NCBI GenBank assembly: GCA_938084565.1
Contig: CALKEU010000002.1
Span: 142,762-206,761, forward strand
Direction of reading: 5' to 3'
From: Candidatus Kapaibacterium sp.
GTDB taxonomy: Bacteria > Bacteroidota > Ignavibacteria > Kapaibacteriales > HRBIN21
DNA length: 64,000 nucleotides
Positions 33,954 through 43,073 of the stretch are shown one piece after another. Under the pieces are notes generated by a model. That model did no database searches, had not been told where the DNA came from, and saw only the letters and a program-made list of their open reading frames with translations. Every line of letters begins with the position of its first letter. The stretch's first letter is position 1. Made by a program: the position numbers and the translations under genes.

Positions 33954-35357
33954 ATGGGCGGATGGTCACGAAGTTCGATGGTAGCAGCGCTGTGTTGCGC
34001 TCTCCTTTCGGTAGCAGAAGCCCAGTGGAGCCCACCATACGAGTATCCCTTCCCTGATGCTCCACCGCCGAGCCTCTACCGAGAGCGCCGCCAACGTGTG
34101 CTGCAGTACCTTGGGCCACGGTCGCTCCTCCTGGTCTATGCTGCCGATCGGCAGCTCCGCAGCGGGGATACTTACTATCCCTACCGCCAAAACAGCTGGC
34201 TCTGGTACCTGAGCGGTGTACTAGAGCCGAACGCGGTTCTCTGCTTAACTCCGGCTGGTATTCATGTTGGGGGACGTCACGTTCAGGAGCTTCTCTTCGT
34301 GCCGGAACGGGATCCACGGCATGAGCTCTGGGAAGGAGCCCGGATGGGACCGGCTGAGGCAGAGAGCCTGCTTCATATTCCAGCTCTGCCGCGCGCCCGT
34401 TTTGACAGTATCCTCGTCCACCTGCTAGAAGCAGCCGATACGGTCTACCTCCTTGCTCCCCAACTATCGGTGTTGCGGCTTCCTCTCTCGGGGAGCATAC
34501 TCTCTCTGGAACAGCACGAGCGACAATGGCTTCGCGAGCGCTTCCCCCACGTCGTGCTACGCCGCGGCTTCCCACCACTGGCGTCCTTGCGTGCCCGAAA
34601 GGATACAGCGGAAGTGCGTCTCCTGCGGCGTGCTATCGCCATAACGGGTGAGGCCCTCGCCCTCCTGTGGCGTACAGCCCAGCCGGGAATGACGGAACGT
34701 GAACTGACCATCTTGCTGGAGAGCGAATTTCTACGTCTTGGGGCCAGCGGGGCAGCCTTCCCCACCATTGTCGCTGCAGGGCCCAATGCCTGCATCCTGC
34801 ACTGGACAGGGAAGAACCGCCCTATTGCTGAAGGCGAGCTCGTCTTAGTCGATTGTGGGGCTGAATACGCTGGCTATGCTGCCGACATCACGCGCACCTT
34901 TCCCATCAATGGGCGTTTTACCCCGGAGCAGCGCACCCTCTACGCCATCGTCCTAGAAGCCCAGGATTCTGCTCTGGCTGCCTGCATGCCAGGGGTGCCC
35001 TTCAGACTACCTCACGTTCGTGCCCAAGCTGTGCTCGGGCGCCGCCTCCGGGAGCTCGGCATTGTGCAGAGGGAAGAAGAGCTAAGCCGTTACTTTCCTC
35101 ACGGGACCTCGCACCACGTAGGCCTTGATGTGCACGACGTGGGTCCTCTCGATACTCTCCGCCCTGGGTATGTCATCACCGTTGAACCGGGGCTCTACAT
35201 CCCGCCAGGGAGCCCGTGCGATCAACGCTGGTGGGGGATAGGCATTCGGATTGAAGACGTTGTCTCTATCACTGAGACTGGTGCTGAGGTCCTCTCGGCT
35301 GGACTCCCACGCCGGATTGAGGAGCTAGAAGCGTTGCTACAGAAATCCCGACGGTAA
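33954..35357 (+). CDS. pepP: Xaa-Pro aminopeptidase (M24B), probably exported
   Basis: A 467-residue metallopeptidase that releases the residue before proline. An N-terminal AMP_N-type domain (YPYRQNSWLWYLSG, RDPRHELWEG) precedes a pita-bread catalytic domain. Metal ligands are Asp in VDCGAEY and AADITRTF, His in FPHGTSHHVGLDVHD, Glu in TVEPGLYI and Glu in RIEDVV. A hydrophobic N-terminus (MVAALCCALLSVAEA) looks like a signal peptide, which is unusual for this cytosolic family. The start may be the ATG at 33954 or at 33978. Confidence 0.88.
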   Translation: MGGWSRSSMVAALCCALLSVAEAQWSPPYEYPFPDAPPPSLYRERRQRVLQYLGPRSLLLVYAADRQLRSGDTYYPYRQNSWLWYLSGVLEPNAVLCLTPAGIHVGGRHVQELLFVPERDPRHELWEGARMGPAEAESLLHIPALPRARFDSILVHLLEAADTVYLLAPQLSVLRLPLSGSILSLEQHERQWLRERFPHVVLRRGFPPLASLRARKDTAEVRLLRRAIAITGEALALLWRTAQPGMTERELTILLESEFLRLGASGAAFPTIVAAGPNACILHWTGKNRPIAEGELVLVDCGAEYAGYAADITRTFPINGRFTPEQRTLYAIVLEAQDSALAACMPGVPFRLPHVRAQAVLGRRLRELGIVQREEELSRYFPHGTSHHVGLDVHDVGPLDTLRPGYVITVEPGLYIPPGSPCDQRWWGIGIRIEDVVSITETGAEVLSAGLPRRIEELEALLQKSRR

Positions 35358-35360
35358 GCC

Positions 35361-36731
35361 ATGCCAATGCTCTGTTCTGTATCGGGTCTGCGCTTTACCG
35401 TTGATGCCTTTCCGCCTGAGCTCATCGAGCAAATGGTGCATGCATTTGTTCGCCATGTACCCGATGGACCTCTTGCTGTCGGCTGGGACGGACGCCAAGG
35501 GGCCGAGCAGCTAGAGGAGTTCGTAGTGAGCATCCTCCAGGCCGAAGGACGCTCCGTCCACCGCTTGGGGGTTGTTCCAACACCGACCATCCAGACATGG
35601 ATTGCACGGCGCCGTCTGCCTGGTGGGCTAGCCATTACGGCCTCGCACAACCCCGCTGAATGGCACGGGCTGAAATTTCTCGGGCCTGGAGGGCTCACCC
35701 AGGATGCCACGCTCTTCTATCGGCAGGCTCGCTCGGGAAATGCCCCGCTGCCGAATGGGTACCCTGTAGGGAAGGGCACTGCGCGGCGGATGCACTTCCA
35801 AGCTATCAGTGAACATTTGCAGAGCCTCTGGCGGCCTCGATGGCTCCGGAGCCTGGCAGATACGATTGCGCAGGAAGGATTTCACGTTGTGGTGGATGCC
35901 GTCAACGCCTCCGGCTCCACGATTGTGCCACTTCTGCTGCAACAACTGCGCTGTCGTGTTACTCTGCTGCATGCCGATGGCAGCGGCATTTTCCCCCATA
36001 CGCCGGAACCACTCCCCCAGCACCTCCAGGAGTTAGCCCACTCCGTCAAGCAATACCAGGCCGATATTGGCATTGCCGTGGATCCCGATGCCGACCGCCT
36101 CGTCCTAGTGGACGAGAGAGGGCAATGTCTGTGGGAGGAACTCACTATTGTGCTGGCTACGCAAGCTGTCTGGCTGCACTGCCTGCGCGCCTGCGGGAGG
36201 CAGTACCAGCGCATAGCCGTGGTCAACTACTCCACGACCTCGGCCGTCGATGCTGTGGCCCGCACCTATGGGGCGCGCGTCCTCCGGGCCCCTGTCGGGG
36301 AAGTCCACGTTGTGCGCCTCCTCCAGCATGTCCGTGGTGTCATCGGCGGTGAAGGCAGCGGAGGAGTTATCGTCCCTCACGTCCACTACGGACGCGATGC
36401 ATTGGCCGGGATCGTGCTCATTCTCGGACTGATGGCACAGCAGCAGAAGCCTCTCTCGGAGCTAGCCGCTGCCATACCGCAACCGATTATGCACAAGTAT
36501 GCCTTTCCCGCACCGGAGTCAGCGCCAGAGCTTCTCGAGCAGATCTTCGGATACGTAGCCCCGTACGCTGAGGAGCTCAACCGCGCCGATGGGCTCTATG
36601 CCCGTCTGGGCAGTGCCTGGTTCCACCTCCGTCCTTCGAACACAGAGCCTCTGCTCCGCCTCATTGTGGAGGCTCCGACACGGGCAGAGCTTGAGCGCCT
36701 CGAAGCACTCGTGTTACCCTTCCTGCGCTAG
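35361..36731 (+). CDS. Phosphohexomutase (phosphoglucosamine/phosphomannomutase family)
   Basis: A 456-residue alpha-D-phosphohexomutase. SVSGLRF replaces the usual GTSGxRG at the start. The phosphoserine loop TASHNP (Ser95), metal loop DPDADRLVLV, sugar loop GEGSGGV, and phosphate loop RPSNTEPLLRL follow in the standard order. The GEGSGG loop suits glucosamine- or mannose-type substrates. It may act as GlmM, feeding UDP-GlcNAc for wall and LPS, but a PMM or PGM role cannot be excluded. It starts three bases after pepP. Confidence 0.85.
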   Translation: MPMLCSVSGLRFTVDAFPPELIEQMVHAFVRHVPDGPLAVGWDGRQGAEQLEEFVVSILQAEGRSVHRLGVVPTPTIQTWIARRRLPGGLAITASHNPAEWHGLKFLGPGGLTQDATLFYRQARSGNAPLPNGYPVGKGTARRMHFQAISEHLQSLWRPRWLRSLADTIAQEGFHVVVDAVNASGSTIVPLLLQQLRCRVTLLHADGSGIFPHTPEPLPQHLQELAHSVKQYQADIGIAVDPDADRLVLVDERGQCLWEELTIVLATQAVWLHCLRACGRQYQRIAVVNYSTTSAVDAVARTYGARVLRAPVGEVHVVRLLQHVRGVIGGEGSGGVIVPHVHYGRDALAGIVLILGLMAQQQKPLSELAAAIPQPIMHKYAFPAPESAPELLEQIFGYVAPYAEELNRADGLYARLGSAWFHLRPSNTEPLLRLIVEAPTRAELERLEALVLPFLR

Positions 36732-36737
36732 CGCACT

Positions 36738-36881
36738 ATGCCCACCTCCCCTTGGCTCCTTGCGGCCGCAAGGGCGACGGCATCGGAGACAGCTCTGTTG
36801 TTCGTCTTCATGTTCTGTCGGAGCTCATGCCGGGAGAGTTGCAGGGGCGCCCTGCAGCACAAGCCCACTCCGAAGAAGTGA
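36738..36881 (+). CDS. Possible small protein, 47 residues, doubtful
   Basis: An ATG six bases after the mutase stop opens a frame coding MPTSPWLLAAARATASETAL, a hydrophobic middle and a Cys/Arg-rich tail. No ribosome site or family is evident. The same DNA holds a perfect 16-base palindrome (CCTTGCGGCCGCAAGG, 36758-36773) and a short hairpin GCAGGG/CCCTGC near 36841-36855. The interval may therefore be a structured leader of plsC rather than a gene. Confidence 0.25.
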   Translation: MPTSPWLLAAARATASETALLFVFMFCRSSCRESCRGALQHKPTPKK

Positions 36882-36899
36882 CATACCGAGACGACCACC

Positions 36900-37700
36900 A
36901 TGTGGACGGGCAGTCTCATCGGCTACAGTATACGAGCAGCGGCCATTGTCGGATACACCGTTGCAGCCTCGAGCTGGGCCCTGTGTCTGCCGCCGTCTTC
37001 TGCTGCACGGCGCCTGCTGGCAGCTGTCCCGGGCTGGGCACGGACAATGCTGCGCCTCTGCGGCGTACGGGTTCTCGTGGAAGGCAGGGAACATCTGCAG
37101 CAACGGGAAGGGCCCTTCATCTACGTCTGCAACCATGCCAGCTTGCTCGATATTCCCGTCCTCATCACAGCCCTGCCCGAGCAGCTTTGCTTCCTCTACA
37201 AGAAGAGCCTGGAGCGCATCCCCTTCTTCGGGTGGGCGCTCCGCCGCTTGCCCTACGTACCAATTACCCGACGCCTGGCTGACGCTCAGCGCCACATTGA
37301 GCTCGCCGTCGAAAGGGTCCAGCAGTATGGACTGTCGCCCGTGGTGTTTGCCGAAGGCGGGCGCTCGTTCGACGGAGCCGTTCGCCCGTTCAAACGCGGC
37401 GTATTGCTCCTGAGCCAACGGCTCCGCCGCCCACTGGTACCGATTGCCATCACAGGCACCTACAGACTTCTCCCGCCGAAGAGCCTGCGATTCCGCCCCG
37501 GTGTTGCTCGTGTGCGGATTGGCCAGCCGATCGAACTCCCGCCGGAACTCAATCGCAAGGAGCAGCATCAGTGGCTCCACAGACTCCGGGAACTCATCGC
37601 CCAGTGGATTGCCGATATGTCCTCCAGTGGAGAGTGTGACCATGGACAGGCAAGCCCTCGTACACCACATTGCAGAGCTAGCTCGCCTCCGCTTCTCTGA
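36900..37700 (+). CDS. plsC: 1-acyl-sn-glycerol-3-phosphate acyltransferase
   Basis: A 266-residue membrane-bound enzyme that makes phosphatidic acid from lysophosphatidate. The catalytic NHASLLDIPVL (His-x4-Asp), the FAEGGRSF motif that binds glycerol phosphate, and VPIAITGTYRLLP are in order. A hydrophobic N-terminal stretch (residues 8-28) could anchor it. Its 3' end overlaps the gatC start by 59 bases in another frame. The last 20 residues are therefore the least certain part. Confidence 0.9.
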   Translation: MWTGSLIGYSIRAAAIVGYTVAASSWALCLPPSSAARRLLAAVPGWARTMLRLCGVRVLVEGREHLQQREGPFIYVCNHASLLDIPVLITALPEQLCFLYKKSLERIPFFGWALRRLPYVPITRRLADAQRHIELAVERVQQYGLSPVVFAEGGRSFDGAVRPFKRGVLLLSQRLRRPLVPIAITGTYRLLPPKSLRFRPGVARVRIGQPIELPPELNRKEQHQWLHRLRELIAQWIADMSSSGECDHGQASPRTPHCRASSPPLL

Positions 37701-37926
37701 GGCCGAAATAGGAACCTTTGCCGATGAATTTGCGCGCATTGTGGAATTCATCAGCGTCATTGAGAGTCTCGAGCTCGGCGAGGTAGAGCCGCTGACCCAC
37801 ATTACCCCAGTACACAACGCATTGCGGGAAGACGTCCCTCAGCCATCGCTGCCTCGGGAAGAAGCCCTGCTCAATGCGCCAAAGCACAATGGGGTCTTCT
37901 TTCGCGTCCCGAAGGTCATTGAATGA
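37642..37926 (+). CDS. gatC: Asp/Glu-tRNA amidotransferase subunit C
   Basis: A 94-residue small subunit that stabilises the GatCAB complex, which amidates misacylated Glu-tRNA(Gln) and Asp-tRNA(Asn). HHIAELARLRFSEAEIGTFADEFARIV and the later LREDVPQPSLPREEALLNAP match the GatC pattern of two helices and a C-terminal strand. The ATG at 37642 lies inside plsC; the stop overlaps kdsB by four bases. gatA and gatB are not in the window. Confidence 0.93.
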   Translation: MDRQALVHHIAELARLRFSEAEIGTFADEFARIVEFISVIESLELGEVEPLTHITPVHNALREDVPQPSLPREEALLNAPKHNGVFFRVPKVIE

Positions 37927-38684
37927 CCGCCGTGGCCATCATTCCGGCACGCTACGGCTCACAGCGCCTCCCGGGGAAACCTGTGCGCAAGCTCTGTGGC
38001 AAACCTCTGGTGCAGTGGGTTTGGGAAGCTGCATGTCAAGCGAAGAGACTGACCCGCCTGGTGATTGCTACCGATAGCACTCGTATTGCGGCTCTGTGCC
38101 GCCGCTTTGGGGCTGAGACTGTGCTCGTTCCTGATGAGCTTCCGAGCGGGACAGATCGCGTTGCCCGCGCTTACGAGCTCCTCCAGCTGCAGGCCGACAT
38201 TGTCCTCAACCTCCAGGCCGATGAACCCCTGCTCCACCCCCACCACATCGATGCCCTCATCGAAGCGCTGTCCGCACGGCCCCAATGGGATGCTGCAACG
38301 TTGGTGCAACCGATTACGACTCTCCACGAACTCCTCTCGCCGGCCGTGGTAAAGGCTGTGCTGCGCAGCGATGGAGCAGCCCTGTACTTCTCGCGAACCC
38401 CCATCCCCTACGTCCGCCACCGGGACCTCGATCAATGGCTCCAGGAGGCACCCTATTGGAAGCACATCGGCATCTATGCCTATCGGACAGATGTGCTGCA
38501 CCACTTCTGCATGCTGCCGCCGAGCCCTCTCGAACGCGCCGAGGGCCTCGAGCAGCTCCGCCTGCTCGAGGCCGGCTATACGCTAGGCTGTCTGCCGGTG
38601 GAGGGCATCCTCATGGGGATCGATACCCCCGAGCAATTGGCCTCCGTGCGCCGATGGCTGCGGAGGACGGGACGCTGCCGCTAG
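37923..38684 (+). CDS. kdsB: 3-deoxy-manno-octulosonate cytidylyltransferase
   Basis: A 253-residue enzyme that makes CMP-KDO for lipid A-core LPS. IIPARYGSQRLPGKPVRKL (CTP loop), SGTDRVARAYE, LNLQADEPLL (metal Asp), YFSRTPIPYVR and WKHIGIYAYR are all diagnostic. The length is typical. Its presence shows that the organism makes KDO-containing LPS. It starts by ATGA overlap with gatC. Confidence 0.96.
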   Translation: MTAVAIIPARYGSQRLPGKPVRKLCGKPLVQWVWEAACQAKRLTRLVIATDSTRIAALCRRFGAETVLVPDELPSGTDRVARAYELLQLQADIVLNLQADEPLLHPHHIDALIEALSARPQWDAATLVQPITTLHELLSPAVVKAVLRSDGAALYFSRTPIPYVRHRDLDQWLQEAPYWKHIGIYAYRTDVLHHFCMLPPSPLERAEGLEQLRLLEAGYTLGCLPVEGILMGIDTPEQLASVRRWLRRTGRCR

Positions 38685-38699
38685 CCGTGGCAAACTCCG

Positions 38700-38707
38700 T
38701 AATTTTA
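38700..38707 (+). promoter_or_regulatory. Possible promoter -7 box for the nudix gene
   Basis: TAATTTTA differs from TAnnTTTG only in the last base. It ends only seven bases before the first ATG at 38715. If this is the promoter, the message would be nearly leaderless, or translation would begin at the later ATG at 38733. Confidence 0.35.
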
Positions 38708-38714
38708 CTCTCGC

Positions 38715-39323
38715 ATGACGTCTTTCAGCCCGATGAGCTCGAGAACGCAGCAGGAGTATTCCACCTCCTCCCCTGCCGTGTGGGAAACCATAGGGCGGGA
38801 AGCCATTGCTGACTATGCCATTTTCACGCTCTACCGGGTACGCCGTCGCCATCCCCAGAGGCAGCAGATAGGCGAATTCGTTGTGCTCGAAGCTCCACCA
38901 TGGGTCAACATCGTCCCTGTAACGCAGGATGGCCATGTTGTGCTCATTGAGCAGTACCGCCACGGTATCGATGGCATCACGCTGGAGATCCCCGGTGGGA
39001 TGGTCGCCCCGGGAGAAGATCCCCGCAGCGCTGCCGAACGAGAGTGCCGAGAAGAGACCGGCTATGCCTCCGATAGCCCAGCCCAGCTCATCCGTATCAA
39101 CTACCCTAACCCTGCTTTCCTGAGCAATGTCTGCTACACTTACCTCTGGCGAGACTGCCGGCAGATAGCCAATCCATCCTGGGACCGGCACGAAGAAATA
39201 GCCCTCCGCCTCGTACCGTTTGAGGAGCTTCCTCAGCTCCTGCGGACTGGGGCTATTCGTCATTCCCTTGTCCTGGTCGCTCTCTTCTCCGTGCTGTGCA
39301 GAGAGATGAGCCCTGCACTCTAG
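38715..39323 (+). CDS. NUDIX hydrolase, ADP-sugar pyrophosphatase type
   Basis: A 202-residue protein. The nudix box GGMVAPGEDPRSAAERECRE with ETGY fits G-x5-E-x7-REUxEExGU exactly. WVNIVPVTQDGHVVLIEQYRHG upstream is the pattern of the ADP-ribose/ADP-sugar pyrophosphatase branch. It would clear toxic ADP-ribose or recycle nucleotide sugars. The first 30 residues are Ser/Thr-rich and not conserved, so the true start may be the ATG at 38733. Confidence 0.88.
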   Translation: MTSFSPMSSRTQQEYSTSSPAVWETIGREAIADYAIFTLYRVRRRHPQRQQIGEFVVLEAPPWVNIVPVTQDGHVVLIEQYRHGIDGITLEIPGGMVAPGEDPRSAAERECREETGYASDSPAQLIRINYPNPAFLSNVCYTYLWRDCRQIANPSWDRHEEIALRLVPFEELPQLLRTGAIRHSLVLVALFSVLCREMSPAL

Positions 39324-39332
39324 GGGACCCCC

Positions 39333-40175
39333 ATGGGAAAGGTCATTGCTATTGCTAACCAAAAGGGTGGCGTTGGGAAAACGACCACGGCAGTGAATCT
39401 GGCAGCATCGCTTGCCGTGGCCGAATATCCCGTGCTGCTATTGGACATTGATCCCCAAGCCAATGCCACCAACGGCTTAGGGATTGATGGCCGGCAGCGG
39501 GACAAGACCACGTACGAAGTCCTCATCCACGGTGTGCCAATTCAAGAGGCTATTGTCCCTACAGAGCTGCCCTTCCTGTGGGTGCTGCCTTCGCACATCA
39601 ACCTGGTGGGGGCAGAAATTGAAATGGTCGACCTACCCCGCCGAGAGCGTATTCTGCGAGACGCACTCGAGCCCGTATGCCGGAAATACAGCTTCATTCT
39701 CATCGACTGCCCCCCCTCGCTCGGTCTGCTGACTCTGAATGCCCTGACCGCGGCCGATTCCGTCCTCATCCCTGTCCAATGCGAGTACTATGCTCTCGAA
39801 GGACTCGGGCAGCTGCTCAACACCATTGCGATCGTCCGGCGCTACCTCAATCCGGAGCTCGATATTGAGGGAGTACTGCTGACGATGTATGACAGTCGCT
39901 TGCGCCTCTCCAACCAAGTGCTCGAGGAGGTCCGGCGCCACTTTGGAGCTAAGACCTTTCGGACCGTCATTGCGCGCAATGTCCGCCTCTCAGAGGCCCC
40001 CAGCCACGGGAAGCCGGTGCTGCTCTATGATGCTCTCTGCCAAGGAGCCCGCAACTACTTAGAACTGGCACGCGAGCTCCTGGAACGCAATCCGGGGCTA
40101 GCTATCCCTGCACGCAGCCAAGGGACGTCGGCCCCTTCAGAAGGCGTTGTCCCAGCTGAAGGGAGGTTCGAATGA
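39333..40175 (+). CDS. parA: Chromosome partitioning ATPase ParA/Soj
   Basis: A 280-residue MinD-type ATPase. The deviant Walker [15 protein letters not shown] (residues 11-24) contains the signature Lys, DIDPQANAT is the A' motif, and [13 protein letters not shown] is Walker B. With ParB it moves newly replicated origins apart and may control replication initiation. It overlaps parB by four bases (ATGA). No parS site (TGTTTCACGTGAAACA type) was noticed by eye nearby. Confidence 0.95.
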   Translation: MGKVIAIANQKGGVGKTTTAVNLAASLAVAEYPVLLLDIDPQANATNGLGIDGRQRDKTTYEVLIHGVPIQEAIVPTELPFLWVLPSHINLVGAEIEMVDLPRRERILRDALEPVCRKYSFILIDCPPSLGLLTLNALTAADSVLIPVQCEYYALEGLGQLLNTIAIVRRYLNPELDIEGVLLTMYDSRLRLSNQVLEEVRRHFGAKTFRTVIARNVRLSEAPSHGKPVLLYDALCQGARNYLELARELLERNPGLAIPARSQGTSAPSEGVVPAEGRFE

Positions 40176-41149
40176 GTCCGAAGGCACCTCTCGGCTTAGG
40201 GCGTGGTTTGGAAGCTCTGATCCCGGCCGCACCACTGTCGCCGGAGCGGACGCGCGAACTCCCGCTCGACGACGGGGTCTCCGTCGGCGTCGTCATGCTC
40301 ATCGACGTGCGCAAGATCCGCTCTAACCCCTACCAACCACGACAGGACTTTGACCCGCAAGCCCTAGAGGAGCTAGCCCGCTCCATTAGGGAGCGTGGGC
40401 TCATCCAGCCTATCACCGTCCGGCGTGCCTCTGATGGATTTGAACTCATCGCCGGTGAACGCCGTGTCCGGGCCTGCCTGGAGGCAGGTCTAGAACGGAT
40501 CCCAGCCTACATCTTGGACGTCGAACGCGATATCGAACTGCTTGAGCTGGCCCTCATTGAGAACGTCCAGCGAGAAAATCTCAACCCCATCGAGGTTGCC
40601 CGCGGCTATCAACGGCTCATCGAGGAATGCCATCTCACACAGGAGGAGATCGCCCAAAAGGTGGGGAAAGATCGCACCACCGTGGCCAACTTCCTCCGCC
40701 TCCTCCGCCTGCCAGAACCCATCCAACACGCCCTCCGACAACGCCAGCTGACAATGGGCCACGCCCGAGCCATGCTCGCACTCCCGAGTTATGAACTCCA
40801 AATGGCCGTCTTCAAAGAGGTGGTTGCCAAAGGCCTCTCTGTGCGGCAAACCGAAACACTGGTCAAAGAAATCGAGTTGGGCCGAATTCGGCTGACCCCC
40901 GATGGACAACTTGAGCGAGCTCCCAGGGTCTCCCGCACAGCTACTGCTGAACTGCACAGCCCCGTGCAGACCACCCTCAAGGAGATCGAAGAACACTTAC
41001 AACACCTCTTCAGCACACGTGTCCGCCTCCATGCTAACGCCCATGGACAGGGCCGGCTCGAGATCGAATTCTACTCCTTCGAAGAGCTGGAACGCCTGCT
41101 GGAACTCTTCGCAACTTTGGAGAAAGTCCACCGCCTCCCACCGCGATGA
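40172..41149 (+). CDS. parB: Chromosome partitioning protein ParB/Spo0J
   Basis: A 325-residue CTP-dependent DNA clamp. The N-terminal domain begins [18 protein letters not shown], then [13 protein letters not shown] (CTP site) and [21 protein letters not shown]. The helix-turn-helix is [20 protein letters not shown], and the C-terminal 50 residues form the dimer domain. It is tightly coupled to parA and ybgC by four-base overlaps. Confidence 0.95.
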   Translation: MSPKAPLGLGRGLEALIPAAPLSPERTRELPLDDGVSVGVVMLIDVRKIRSNPYQPRQDFDPQALEELARSIRERGLIQPITVRRASDGFELIAGERRVRACLEAGLERIPAYILDVERDIELLELALIENVQRENLNPIEVARGYQRLIEECHLTQEEIAQKVGKDRTTVANFLRLLRLPEPIQHALRQRQLTMGHARAMLALPSYELQMAVFKEVVAKGLSVRQTETLVKEIELGRIRLTPDGQLERAPRVSRTATAELHSPVQTTLKEIEEHLQHLFSTRVRLHANAHGQGRLEIEFYSFEELERLLELFATLEKVHRLPPR

Positions 41150-41598
41150 GTTCTCCCACGCTGATACCGTTACCCGAGATTACCCACACGACTACCCTCC
41201 GTGTCCGCTACGCCGATACCGACCAGATGGGTATCGTCTACTACGCTGCCTACCTGGTCTACTTCGAAGTCGGGCGCACGGAGCTCCTCCGAGCCTGCGG
41301 GATTCCCTACACTGAACTCGAAGCCCACGGCTACATTCTGCCAGTACTCGAGGCGCACGTGCGCTACCACGCCCCTGCCCGCTACGATGACTGCCTTCAG
41401 ATCCAGACCCGCTACCGTCCGCACTACACGCCCCGGCTCTACCTCGAGTATGACATCCGACGCAACGGCGAGCAGATTGCCAGCGGATATACCCTTCATG
41501 CCTTCATGGAAGTCCACCGTTGGCGGCCAGTACGCCCTCCGGCACTCTTCTGGGACGCCATCCAGCGCTACGCTCTGCATTGCCAGAGGCATCCATGA
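41146..41598 (+). CDS. ybgC: Acyl-CoA thioesterase, YbgC/4HBT family
   Basis: A 150-residue hot-dog thioesterase. VRYADTDQMGIVYYAAYLVYFEVGRTELLR holds the catalytic Asp of the family (spread over residues 20-49), followed by a long helix and strands. YbgC of E. coli acts on short acyl-CoAs and is linked to the Tol-Pal system; here the context is parAB and porQ. The ATGA overlaps on both sides imply one transcript. The substrate is unknown. Confidence 0.9.
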   Translation: MSSPTLIPLPEITHTTTLRVRYADTDQMGIVYYAAYLVYFEVGRTELLRACGIPYTELEAHGYILPVLEAHVRYHAPARYDDCLQIQTRYRPHYTPRLYLEYDIRRNGEQIASGYTLHAFMEVHRWRPVRPPALFWDAIQRYALHCQRHP

Positions 41599-42524
41599 AT
41601 CTTCGGCAGACGATCTCTCTTGCGCTTCTTACGGTAGCTCTCGCTGCTGCCCAAACCCCAGCGGCGTTTCAGTTCCTCCGCACCGTCTCCTCACCCCATT
41701 CGGCTGGCTTAGGGAATGCAGCTGTTGCCTTCCCCGGCGATCCCGGTATGCTCCTGCTCAATCCAGCAATAGGCGCAACGCTGGAAGGGCAAGCCCTGAG
41801 CTCCAGCTTCCTCAAGCACGTCCTGGACATCAATGCTGGGACACTACTCTACAGCGGCCTCCCACTCCTTCGGGGGCGTATAGCGCTCGGCGCTATCTAC
41901 CTGGACTATGGAACCTTCGACCGGCGAGACGCCAACGGACACGCTCTCGGGCAGTTCTCTGCTCACGATCTCGCATTGACGCTCTGGTACAGCGATACGC
42001 TCGAGCCCAATCTCTTCTATGGCCTTGCCACCAAGCTTGTCTGGGAGCGGCTCGAAGCACAGAATGCATGGATTCTTGCCTTTGATGCCGGCCTGCTCTA
42101 CCGATTCCCCGACCAGCGAACGAGCTTCGGGATTTCGCTGCTCCACATCGGAACGCCACTGTACCGCTTCACGCACCAGCCGCTGCCGCTGCCGACGGAC
42201 CTACGACTCGGGCTCACGCACTTCCTACAAGGACTACCAGCGGTCTTCCATTTCTGCTTCCTCCGCTTGACCGAGCCCACGCCGACGATATGGCATAAAT
42301 TTTCGAATTTTGCACTCGGCTTCGAAGTCTACCTCAGCTCTGCTCTTCAACTGCGCCTGGGGTATGACAACCCTCTACGGCAGTCTGCCCCACCGCAACA
42401 GCGCGGAGCAGCGGGCATAGCGCTGGGAGTTGGGCTCAAAGTTGAAAACATCCAGATCGATTATAGCACAACGCTGGTGAGCACAGCTTTGCTGCACCGG
42501 TTTGGACTCCAGATGGGTATGTAG
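41595..42524 (+). CDS. porQ: PorQ-like outer-membrane protein of the type IX secretion family
   Basis: A 309-residue protein with a signal peptide (MNLRQTISLALLTVALAAA). The mature N-terminus FQFLRTVSSPHSAGLGNAAV, then LLNPAIGATLEG and GAIYLDYGTFDRRDANGH, follows the PorQ pattern (FxFLxLxxSAR...LGG...NPA...YxxYGxF). A 14-strand-type barrel rich in aromatic residues follows. PorQ works with PorU/PorV in T9SS export in Bacteroidota. No CTD-bearing substrate was noticed in the window. The start overlaps ybgC by ATGA. Confidence 0.78.
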   Translation: MNLRQTISLALLTVALAAAQTPAAFQFLRTVSSPHSAGLGNAAVAFPGDPGMLLLNPAIGATLEGQALSSSFLKHVLDINAGTLLYSGLPLLRGRIALGAIYLDYGTFDRRDANGHALGQFSAHDLALTLWYSDTLEPNLFYGLATKLVWERLEAQNAWILAFDAGLLYRFPDQRTSFGISLLHIGTPLYRFTHQPLPLPTDLRLGLTHFLQGLPAVFHFCFLRLTEPTPTIWHKFSNFALGFEVYLSSALQLRLGYDNPLRQSAPPQQRGAAGIALGVGLKVENIQIDYSTTLVSTALLHRFGLQMGM

Positions 42525-42529
42525 AACCA

Positions 42530-42985
42530 ATGAACGCGGAGAGACCGATGCTGAAGCAGCTTGCAGGATGGTTCCTGGTCAGCTTCCTCCTCGGCGGTAC
42601 CGCCTTAGCACAGCAAGGGGGGCAACTCCAGACACCGCCACCGCCACAGACCATCAAGCCGAAACTCAACGTGGCGGGATTGGTCTTCACGCTTAACCTC
42701 ATCGGCGGCGTGGAGATCCAAGGCCGTGAGGTTGATGCCTACCTAGAGGTGCGGAAAGCTCTCAACGACGCTCTGGAGGGCGCACAGAAGGCCAACCGTA
42801 CCAACCCGAACGATGAAGTTACGCTTGAGCTGCAGCTCCCTGTGGCACAGAACCTCGTCACACTCATGCAACGAGCCCGGATCACGGGAGCAGATGCAGA
42901 ACGCTACAAGCAAGTCATGGATGCCATCACACAGGCAGCTCAAGCCCAGCAGGCCGCGCAGCAACAACCCCGCGGCCAACGCTGA
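42530..42985 (+). CDS. Small secreted protein of unknown function
   Basis: A 151-residue protein. MLKQLAGWFLVSFLLGGTALAQ (ATG at 42548) is a good signal peptide; the earlier ATG at 42530 adds six residues. The mature part has a Pro/Gln-rich start and a compact middle (VAGLVFTLNLIGGVEIQGREVDAYLEV). A helical segment follows, and the tail is Gln/Ala-rich (QAAQAQQAAQQQPRGQR). No family is recognised. It follows porQ by five bases and may be an accessory outer-membrane or periplasmic factor. Confidence 0.65.
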   Translation: MNAERPMLKQLAGWFLVSFLLGGTALAQQGGQLQTPPPPQTIKPKLNVAGLVFTLNLIGGVEIQGREVDAYLEVRKALNDALEGAQKANRTNPNDEVTLELQLPVAQNLVTLMQRARITGADAERYKQVMDAITQAAQAQQAAQQQPRGQR

Positions 42986-43004
42986 GTTGTGCTGACACGT
43001 TCGA

Positions 43005-43042
43005 GCAGGGGCTCCGGCGTCTAATCCGCTGTGAGCCCCTGC
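43005..43042. terminator. Hairpin between the porQ operon and yicC
   Basis: GCAGGGGCTC (43005-43014) pairs with GAGCCCCTGC (43033-43042), and CGGCG/CGCTG extends the stem inside, giving about 15 bp with a one-base bulge and a seven-base loop. It lies 20 bases after the secreted-protein stop. No long T-run follows, so termination may be partial. Confidence 0.55.
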
Positions 43043-43073
43043 GTGTCTTCCTTACAACGACAGCCCTGTCACC

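Noticed and set aside
39333..41149. Possible parS site near parAB
   Set aside because: I looked by eye for a TGTTTCACGTGAAACA-like palindrome around parAB and saw none; a computed search is needed to exclude one elsewhere.
42296..42313. AT-rich AATTTTCGAATTTTG-like stretch inside porQ
   Set aside because: Lies in the middle of porQ coding sequence with no gene starting nearby.
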